Shown piece after piece: positions 1 through 4,829 of a DNA stretch of 6,535 bases. The stretch comes from Deltaproteobacteria bacterium (GTDB lineage: Bacteria; Desulfobacterota; Dissulfuribacteria; Dissulfuribacterales; QOAL01): positions 1-6,535 of the forward strand of contig JAMOUE010000344.1 in assembly GCA_027068235.1 (NCBI GenBank). Reading direction: 5' to 3'. Numbering within the stretch: the stretch's first letter is position 1; every line of letters begins with the position of its first letter. A program made the translations under genes and the position numbers. The notes beneath the pieces are model-generated. The model saw only the letters and a program-made list of their open reading frames with translations. It was not told where the DNA came from and ran no database searches.

Positions 1-1
1 T

Positions 2-208
2 GTAACGCCAATTTATAATGAGGTTCCCGGTTGGGACGAGGATGTTACCAACGTCAGGAGCTTTGAGGATCTTCCAGCAAAGGCGCGAGAATATATAAAG
101 ACCATAGAAGATATGTCTGGAACCCCGGTAGTAATCGTCTCTGTTGGACCAGACAGGGATCAGACTATCTTGCTAAAAAATCCATTTGAAGGCAGTGTGT
201 CCAACTAA
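2..208 (+). CDS. purA: Adenylosuccinate synthetase, C-terminal fragment (5' part outside window)
   Basis: The last 68 codons of an ORF open at the left edge end in TAA at 206-208. The fragment carries the PurA C-terminal signature: an IYNEVPGW segment, then EDLPAKAREYIKTIE, then SVGPDRDQTI and a closing NPF. In the family, the S-x-GPDR segment (here window codons 47-52) helps bind the guanine base of GTP. The enzyme joins IMP and aspartate with GTP hydrolysis to form adenylosuccinate, the first step from IMP to AMP, in the cytoplasm. The start and the catalytic N-terminal P-loop lie outside the window. The last residues after NPF are a short unconserved tail. The next gene begins at the base after the stop, so the two are probably co-transcribed. 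Confidence 0.95.
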   Translation, partial: VTPIYNEVPGWDEDVTNVRSFEDLPAKAREYIKTIEDMSGTPVVIVSVGPDRDQTILLKNPFEGSVSN

Positions 209-1324
209 GTGAACCTGCGACATATCCTCTGGCCAGATGTTGACACAGGCCTTTGGAACGACTGGCGCTGGCAGTACAAAAATCGTTTAAAGGGTGCTGA
301 GGGGCTTTTCAAACTCAGTACCCTCCTTCAAAAAGACCTTTCTCATCTAAGTCATGTCATAAAGACATACAGGTGGGCATCCACTCCTTACTACATAAGT
401 CTCATTCAAGACAAAAACCTGCTGCAAGATCCAATTGGACGCCAAATAATCCCTTCACCTCATGAGATCCAAAAACAAAGTTATCCACAGCTTAGTTTAG
501 ACCCGTTAAAAGAGCGCCTTTACAGCCCTGTTCCAGGCTTGATCCATAGATACAAAGACCGTGTAGTCCTTCTTGCCTCAGGGATATGTGCAAGCTATTG
601 CAGGCATTGCAACAGAAAGAGGACATGGAAAAAACCAGAACACCTTTCCCTCACTAAACATGCCTTAAACAAGGTAAAAGCCTACCTTGATGCAAATCCA
701 GAAATCAGAGAGGTAATTATCTCTGGTGGAGATCCTTTACTTTTACCATTTAAGAGTATCAAAAGGGTATTAAGTGTTATGCGTTCTATCCCAACCATAG
801 AGGTGATACGAATTGGCACCAGGGTGCCGGTAGTGCTTCCTATGCGTATCACAGACCGACTATGCAGACTTCTTCATAAAAATAGGCCGATATGGATTAA
901 TACCCACTTCAATCATCCACGAGAAGTAACGAAAGAGGCTTCAGGGGCCATTGAAAAGATACAGCTTGCCGGCATTCCTGTGTCGAACCAAACGGTCCTT
1001 TTAAAAGGCATAAATGATAACCATGACGTCTTGAAGTCACTCTTTTGCAAACTCCAGTCTATTATGGTGCGTCCCTATTATCTGTTTCAGTGCGATCAGG
1101 TCTGTGGCACACTGCACTTCTGGGTACCACTTTCCAAGGGCATTGAAATAATGGAAAGCATGTGGGGAGACACTGGAGGGATGTGCATTCCAAACTTTGT
1201 GGCAGATCTGCCTGAAGGCTATGGCAAGGCCAGACTTTTACCGTCTCAAATTCTAGATATGGAAGATGGAAAAGAGGCTATCTTTTTTACCTACGACAAA
1301 AAAATTGTAAAGATACATCTGTAA
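209..1324 (+). CDS. KamA-family radical SAM/PLP aminomutase, lysine 2,3-aminomutase-like, short form
   Basis: This 371-residue protein has a KamA-type N-terminus (WNDWRWQ, 16-22). The radical-SAM cluster motif CxxxCxxC is at C127, C131 and C134, followed by SGGDPL (172-177) and HFNHP (233-237). The C-terminal part resembles lysine 2,3-aminomutase rather than EpmB: QCD at 294-296, SKGIEI at 309-314, and FVADLPEGYGK ending at K340. By alignment from memory to the clostridial enzyme, D296 and D333 match the two aspartates that bind substrate lysine, and K340 matches the PLP lysine. The zinc cysteine that follows 'ND' in that enzyme is N271 here, and the cysteine-rich tail is missing. Conversion of L-lysine to beta-lysine is the likely reaction, but it is not proven. 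No acetyltransferase partner (AblB) is visible. The GTG start directly abuts the purA stop and has only a weak, distant GAAGG upstream, so translation is probably coupled to purA. Confidence 0.85.
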   Translation: MNLRHILWPDVDTGLWNDWRWQYKNRLKGAEGLFKLSTLLQKDLSHLSHVIKTYRWASTPYYISLIQDKNLLQDPIGRQIIPSPHEIQKQSYPQLSLDPLKERLYSPVPGLIHRYKDRVVLLASGICASYCRHCNRKRTWKKPEHLSLTKHALNKVKAYLDANPEIREVIISGGDPLLLPFKSIKRVLSVMRSIPTIEVIRIGTRVPVVLPMRITDRLCRLLHKNRPIWINTHFNHPREVTKEASGAIEKIQLAGIPVSNQTVLLKGINDNHDVLKSLFCKLQSIMVRPYYLFQCDQVCGTLHFWVPLSKGIEIMESMWGDTGGMCIPNFVADLPEGYGKARLLPSQILDMEDGKEAIFFTYDKKIVKIHL

Positions 1325-1469
1325 CTACCTAATATTACCCTGAAATAACAATTTTTGCAGCCATTGCCAGTAGAGCAAAACATCCCTCCTTATCTAAAAG
1401 ACAATTTTTAAAGGCAGCCTTGTATTACTGAGTTGATACTATTAGATTTAATTTCAAACTGAATTTCTT

Positions 1470-1475
1470 AGGAGG
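1470..1475 (+). promoter_or_regulatory. Strong Shine-Dalgarno that fixes the selenoprotein start
   Basis: AGGAGG lies 5 nt before the ATG at 1481. It supports initiation upstream of the in-frame UGA and argues against the TTG at 1634 as the real start. The rest of 1325-1480 holds no gene. It is AT-rich, with no convincing terminator for the preceding gene and no promoter better than a weak TTGTAT (1420) / TAGATT (1443) pair. Confidence 0.75.
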
Positions 1476-1480
1476 ACTTA

Positions 1481-1966
1481 ATGGGCGACTCCGCTATTTC
1501 TACTGCTCAACAGGCACAACAACTCTTCAAAGAGGGCTTTCACTGAAGCCAAGCGGTATTTTCTGCAGTTGCAGAAAAATTTAGCATAGATGCCCCCAAC
1601 GTAATAAAGGCTCTTTCTCCCTTTGGCGGAGGATTGGGAAGCACTGGAGGTACATGCGGAACCCTGGCCGGTGCATTGGCAGTAATTGGTTTTTTTATGG
1701 GAAAAGAGACCCCATCCGGCCGAGACCATAAACTTATGTGGAAACTGTCCCATAAGATGGTACGGGCCTTTCAAGACATCACTTCCCAATATGGTGGAAT
1801 AAATTGCAAGGACATTGCAAGGGTGGATTGGAAAGATATAAATAAGGTAAAGGCCTTTTATAAAGACCCAAATAGCAGACGCAAAGAATGTTTTAAGGTG
1901 ATTGGCAGTACAGTTGAGTATTTAGAAAAGATGTTAGATGAATATGAAATCAAAATGGAGGATTAA
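1481..1966 (+). CDS. C-GCAxxG-C-C family redox protein, predicted selenoprotein (UGA = Sec at codon 22)
   Basis: Reading from ATG 1481 through an in-frame TGA at 1544-1546 to TAA at 1964-1966 gives 161 residues. Before the UGA comes AQQLFKEGFH, and after it SQAVFSAVAEKF. This matches the family's opening GYNC(A/S)QAV, with the UGA exactly where the first conserved Cys belongs. The other three conserved cysteines are present: C59 in TCGTLAG (the CGAxxG-type motif, preceded by FGGG at 48-51), C109 in GGINCKDI and C137 in RRKECFKVIG. The family is a putative redox protein whose biochemical role is, to my knowledge, unsettled. There is no signal peptide, so it is probably cytoplasmic. A strong Shine-Dalgarno precedes the ATG and a SECIS-like hairpin follows the UGA. 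A conventional annotation would report only a 110-residue C-terminal part starting at TTG 1634. The alternatives are a sequencing error or a nonsense-mutated gene. The intact frame on both sides, the hairpin and the position on the conserved Cys make these less likely. Confidence 0.88.
1544..1578 (+). promoter_or_regulatory. Bacterial SECIS element (UGA plus downstream hairpin)
   Basis: After the UGA (1544-1546) come 12 unpaired bases. A perfect 8-bp stem then forms between TTTTCTGC (1559-1566) and GCAGAAAA (1571-1578), closed by the tetraloop AGTT (1567-1570). The G and U that SelB recognises would be 1568 and 1569, which are nucleotides 25-26 counting the U of UGA as 1. In E. coli fdhF the equivalent GU is at 23-24, and that loop also sits on a UGC/GCA top stem. 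The hairpin lies inside the coding sequence, as bacterial SECIS elements do. Folding was done by eye. Confidence 0.8.
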
Positions 1967-1968
1967 AA

Positions 1969-2145
1969 ATGGCTACAGAAGAACTTCTTCCTGAAGGAGA
2001 AAAAATAAGAAAGGCTGTCAAGTGGTTTGCAGAAATGATTAAGGAACACCCAGAGAAGCCTAGAAAAGAATTGCTTCTCGAAGCAGAAGTAAAGTTTGAC
2101 CTATCTCCTAAGGAATGCGAGTTTTTGAATAAAAAATTTCTTTAA
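1969..2145 (+). CDS. Small conserved-looking helical protein paired with the selenoprotein
   Basis: This is a 58-residue ORF with ATG at 1969 and TAA at 2143-2145. It begins 2 nt after the selenoprotein stop and has its own GGAGG (1957-1961) 7 nt upstream, so the two are almost certainly one transcript. The protein is charged and probably all helical: an N-terminal LPEGEKIRKAVKWFAEMI segment (7-24), then a PEKPRKELLLEAEVKFDLSP region (28-47), and a C-terminal CEFLNKKFL. It has one cysteine (C50), no signal peptide and no membrane segment. I recall similar short proteins beside C-GCAxxG-C-C genes in Desulfobacterota, but cannot name a family. The function is unknown. A partner or accessory of the redox protein is an inference from gene order only. 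Confidence 0.8.
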   Translation: MATEELLPEGEKIRKAVKWFAEMIKEHPEKPRKELLLEAEVKFDLSPKECEFLNKKFL

Positions 2146-2154
2146 GAGCGGTCT

Positions 2155-2550
2155 CTAAACCTTTTTATCAAAGAGAATGCCCACCATTTCATCCAACTTT
2201 TCTGCAAGCTTTCTGACTTCTTCAGGTGGGATTTCTCGGATAATATCGCCGCTTTCCTTATCAACTATCTTTATGTAGGTTTGGCCGGTTTCATCATCCT
2301 TATTAAACTTCAGCTCTACATTGTTGATTAGGTCAAACTCTTCTTTAAAAACTTGGAGGACGTCGTTTGACAGATCGGTATCATCCTGTTTCTGGACATC
2401 ACCCTTTCCAACGTTCTCCTTTTGAATAACTCGACTATATTGTCCAACCAAATCGTCTGGTGCCCTTGATGTTTGCTTCCCTGTTGCGCCCTGCCCAGTC
2501 ATATCAAAGGTAGGATAACCAATTTGTTTTATTCCCATTTCGCTCATCAT
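2155..2550 (-). CDS. flaG: FlaG-family flagellar protein
   Basis: This 131-residue protein is last in the flagellar operon. Residues 1-60 are polar, low in conservation and probably disordered. The FlaG domain spans about 62-128: a helix (NDVLQVFKEEFDLI), a beta hairpin (VELKFN ... TYIKIVDKESGDII), the hallmark REIPPEEV (105-112), and a final helix ending GILFDKK. FlaG proteins affect filament length and are commonly found with fliD and fliS; their mechanism is not well defined. The first ATG (2550) is chosen because AAGGAG (2558-2563) lies 7 nt upstream. It overlaps the preceding gene's stop by 4 bases (ATGA), which suggests translational coupling. A second ATG follows at once and cannot be excluded. 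The gene converges on the selenoprotein pair, leaving 9 bases between stop codons. Confidence 0.9.
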   Translation of the reverse strand: MMSEMGIKQIGYPTFDMTGQGATGKQTSRAPDDLVGQYSRVIQKENVGKGDVQKQDDTDLSNDVLQVFKEEFDLINNVELKFNKDDETGQTYIKIVDKESGDIIREIPPEEVRKLAEKLDEMVGILFDKKV

Positions 2551-2867
2551 GACCTTACTCCTTTAAGGCTTTGACTGCCGTAGGCATTGTAGGCCTTTTT
2601 ACGGCTTTGAATATCTTTCATCTCATCCATGATTTCTTGCTTTTTTCGTTTGGCCAGCCCTGTTACAAGCTGTTCAAGAGAGATTACTGCGGTCAGTACA
2701 TCGGCCACTTCTTTAGCCTCTTCAACCGAGGGTTTAGACGCATGAATCTCTTCCATAAGCATTTTTCTTCGCTCAAGAAGCCCTGATATAGAAGCAATAT
2801 CACCATCCAATATATGTCTGGTAATATCTTTCAAAGTCTGTTCTAGGCTTTTACATGCCATCAACAT
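2547..2867 (-). CDS. FliT-like flagellar chaperone (candidate)
   Basis: This 106-residue, almost entirely helical protein sits directly after fliS, the usual place for fliT. It has a first helix (about 6-20), the segment DIASISGLLERRKMLMEEI (23-41) typical of FliT/FlgN-type proteins, and a long charged helix pair up to about 90. It ends in a basic RKKAYNAY motif (89-96), as many short flagellar chaperones do. FliT binds the FliD cap protein before export and, in enteric bacteria, regulates FlhDC. There is no evidence for the second role here. The identity rests on size, helical character and gene order, because FliT families diverge strongly; a FlgN-like or unnamed chaperone is possible. A longer reading from GTG 2876 would place the start codon on top of the only Shine-Dalgarno, so ATG 2867 is preferred. 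The stop overlaps flaG by 4 bases. Confidence 0.72.
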   Translation of the reverse strand: MLMACKSLEQTLKDITRHILDGDIASISGLLERRKMLMEEIHASKPSVEEAKEVADVLTAVISLEQLVTGLAKRKKQEIMDEMKDIQSRKKAYNAYGSQSLKGVRS

Positions 2868-2875
2868 TCGTGACA

Positions 2876-2881
2876 CCTCTT
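2876..2881 (-). promoter_or_regulatory. Ribosome binding site that sets the FliT-like start
   Basis: On the minus strand AAGAGG ends 8 nt before ATG 2867. Its last G is the first base of the in-frame GTG at 2876, so that GTG cannot use it. The protein is therefore probably three residues shorter than the maximal ORF. Confidence 0.6.
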
Positions 2882-2888
2882 AATAACC

Positions 2889-3335
2889 TTACAGGGCTGT
2901 CTGAACCTGTTTCACAGACTCTGCTTGATTTGCCCTTTCAATAGGCTGATGATTTTTGTGATGTGTGACAACTTGCTGCCATGCCTCAATTATAGGCATA
3001 AGGACAGCCTTCACACCTTCTAGTCGTTTTTTATCGTTTTTTAGATTTGCCATTAAAAGCTCTCGTATCATGTAATCATAAAGGGCATTCAACTTTTCAG
3101 CGATTTCACCACCATCTTCAAAGTTTAAGGAAGCCTGTAATTCTCCAGCAATGGCAATGGCCCTAGTTATTCGCTCTCCTTTTGAGGCCATATCCCCTCT
3201 TTCCATAGCACCAGCTGCGCGTTCGATGTCTGAACACATTGCCTTGAGCAAACGGTCAATAATCTCGACACTAGAAAGGGTTAAAACATCTGTCTGCTGA
3301 TATTTGAAATATCCTTTTTTGCCGTTTGAATACAT
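2889..3335 (-). CDS. fliS: Flagellin export chaperone FliS
   Basis: This 148-residue helical protein carries recognisable FliS features. YFKYQQTDVLTLSSVEII (9-26) opens the fold. A central FEDGGEIAEKLNALYDYMIRELLMAN (72-97) matches the LxxLYxYMxxxLxxAN signature. EGVKAVLMPIIEAWQQV (106-122) is the closing helix with the conserved AW. FliS binds the C-terminal disordered region of flagellin in the cytoplasm and keeps it unpolymerised until export. After the FliS core there is a polar tail of about 25 residues (124-148), rich in His, Asn and Gln, which makes it slightly longer than usual. The ATG is 7 nt after the fliD stop. The probable Shine-Dalgarno (GGGGGA) lies inside the end of fliD, so translation is likely coupled. 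Confidence 0.93.
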   Translation of the reverse strand: MYSNGKKGYFKYQQTDVLTLSSVEIIDRLLKAMCSDIERAAGAMERGDMASKGERITRAIAIAGELQASLNFEDGGEIAEKLNALYDYMIRELLMANLKNDKKRLEGVKAVLMPIIEAWQQVVTHHKNHQPIERANQAESVKQVQTAL

Positions 3336-3342
3336 TAGTTAA

Positions 3343-4761
3343 TTATCCCCCGTTTGATATCTGGGCGTTCAGGTTCTTAATGGAAGCCAACTGCTGATCA
3401 AGCTGGCCTGAGGTCTGCTGAAACTGAGCCAATAAATTTTCAAGACTGTTAAACTGACGCCTCAAGTTTTCTTCTCTCTTTGCAAGTCGATTGTTAATAT
3501 TTTCAATCTGATCTTCAATTTTATCGATTGATTTTTGAAGACCATCCGTTTTAGCAGAAAGAATACCTGTTGAACTTTTTAGGTAACCATCTAAGAAATT
3601 TTCGAGCCGAATTGCAACACCCTCATTGCCAGTCTCATCAGAGGAGAAAAACTTCATAACATCATCAGGATGATCCTCCATTGCCTTTGTGAGTTTTCCA
3701 GAATCAAGACTCAAGTGACCACTGTCATCAATCTCTATGCCTAACTTACTAAGACTGTTGACAGATGAATCTACACCATCAACGCTTTGGTATATCATTC
3801 TGGAAAGACTGGAGTTTATCCTGCTTACAGTACTATCACCAATGAGGGTACCAGCTTGACCTGTCTCCCCATTGTAAGCAGTCTGTTCCTTCAAAACATC
3901 AACAAGCGCATTATACTTCTCTACAAAATCCTCTAATTTTGAAGTCAGTCCATTATAATTTTTGCTTGATGTAACATTTACAGTTTGGGAAGAGTCAGCC
4001 GACTTAAGGGTAATAGTCATCCCATCTATAAGGTCGTTAATCTCATTAGTTGGACGTTCAACAGCAATACCATTTACTGACAGCTGTGCATTGGTTGCGG
4101 CTTGAGTTTCTGTAAGAGTCTGAGCAGAGGCATCGGTATAAAGAGCCGAAAGGCCGGAAGAATCATTATTATCACCGTCGTCATCCTGCATTGTCAACGA
4201 AATAGTATTCGCTGCTCCTGTCTCTTTGGCCTGAAGAGTTAAATAATAATTACCATTGCCATCATTTATTACTCCTGCAGTAACCCCTGCATCGGATTCA
4301 TTAATAGCTTGAGCAATTCCAGATAATGTATTGTTATCAGTAGAAATCTCTATATCTACGGTCTCTCCATTTCCAACCTGTATGCTAAGTGTACCCGTAC
4401 CAACAGTCACATCAGATCCGGTAAAGGCTGCACTTCTTACCTGTTGCGCAGAGGCAAGCTGAGATACAGTAATGCTATAGTTGCCAGGCTGTATATTATC
4501 ATCTGCAGAGACTGATATAATATCTGAGTTGCTACTAGTAGCCCTATATGAAATAAATCCATCTGTGTCTTTTAGAGCCTCAACAGAGGATTTCAGTTCA
4601 GACATGGCGCCCTTCACTAAACCTAAGGCGGTAATCTTTGACTGATACGCTGCCTCTTTTTGTTGAAGCTGAACAATCGGTCGCCTTTCCAAATCCATCA
4701 ACTGAGATATGATGGAATCGGTATCAAGGCCTGACATAAGTCCCGACACACCTATGCCCAT
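3343..4761 (-). CDS. fliD: Flagellar filament cap protein FliD (HAP2)
   Basis: This 472-residue protein begins with the FliD N-terminal signature GLMSGLDTDSIISQLMDLERRPI (7-29) and a coiled-coil region to about 65. The variable middle (about 70-225) includes a flagellin hook IN-type segment (LSIQVGNGETVDIEI to SGIAQAINESDAGVTA, 125-162) and an acidic stretch DDDGDNNDSS (193-202). The FliD C-terminal domain starts near AQLSVNGIAVERPTNEINDLI (225-245) and continues through LGIEIDDSGHLSLD (340-353). A long glutamine- and asparagine-rich coiled coil (about 405-468) follows. FliD caps the filament tip outside the cell and folds incoming flagellin. It has no Sec signal, as expected for a type III exported protein. 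The start is supported by AGGAG (4768-4772) 6 nt upstream. It follows fliC after 68 nt containing a strong hairpin. Confidence 0.96.
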   Translation of the reverse strand: MGIGVSGLMSGLDTDSIISQLMDLERRPIVQLQQKEAAYQSKITALGLVKGAMSELKSSVEALKDTDGFISYRATSSNSDIISVSADDNIQPGNYSITVSQLASAQQVRSAAFTGSDVTVGTGTLSIQVGNGETVDIEISTDNNTLSGIAQAINESDAGVTAGVINDGNGNYYLTLQAKETGAANTISLTMQDDDGDNNDSSGLSALYTDASAQTLTETQAATNAQLSVNGIAVERPTNEINDLIDGMTITLKSADSSQTVNVTSSKNYNGLTSKLEDFVEKYNALVDVLKEQTAYNGETGQAGTLIGDSTVSRINSSLSRMIYQSVDGVDSSVNSLSKLGIEIDDSGHLSLDSGKLTKAMEDHPDDVMKFFSSDETGNEGVAIRLENFLDGYLKSSTGILSAKTDGLQKSIDKIEDQIENINNRLAKREENLRRQFNSLENLLAQFQQTSGQLDQQLASIKNLNAQISNGG

Positions 4762-4782
4762 ATCAATCTCCTAAGAAGGTTT

Positions 4783-4816
4783 ATAATGGGAGGGTAGACT
4801 AATACCCTCCCATTAT
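4783..4816 (-). terminator. Perfect 14-bp hairpin between fliC and fliD
   Basis: The arms ATAATGGGAGGGTA (4783-4796) and TACCCTCCCATTAT (4803-4816) are perfectly complementary around a 6-nt loop. The hairpin sits 13 nt after the fliC stop. In the fliC direction the 3' arm is followed by AAACCTTCTT, not a clean U-tract. It is therefore probably a partial terminator or an mRNA 3'-end stabiliser that keeps fliC transcript in excess of fliD, not a full stop. On the opposite strand the stem is followed by TTTATTT, which would terminate antisense transcription better. Confidence 0.65.
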
Positions 4817-4829
4817 TTTATTTCAGATT

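Noticed and set aside
209..1324. EpmB (EF-P lysine 2,3-aminomutase) as the identity of the radical SAM gene
   Set aside because: The C-terminal motifs (QCD, SKGIEI, FVADLPEGYGK) follow the free-lysine aminomutase pattern, not EpmB's HVLDKVQG and GGEPSKTP pattern.
1353..1380. Hairpin TTTTGC...GCAAAA after the aminomutase gene
   Set aside because: The stem is only 6 bp, AT-rich, with a 16-nt loop and no U-tract. It is not a credible terminator.
1478..1789. A 103-residue open frame on the minus strand
   Set aside because: It is antisense to the selenoprotein, with a low-complexity, cysteine-rich translation that resembles no family.
1634..1966. A 110-residue gene starting at TTG 1634
   Set aside because: It is the C-terminal part of the selenoprotein frame. 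It has no suitable Shine-Dalgarno and would lack the conserved N-terminal segment.
2143..2158. Bidirectional terminator between the convergent operons
   Set aside because: Only a 4-bp AGAG/CTCT stem with a 4-nt loop can form. It is too weak to call.
2571..2786. A 71-residue open frame on the plus strand
   Set aside because: It is antisense to the FliT-like gene, with no ribosome binding site and a hydrophobic translation expected from antisense of a helical gene.
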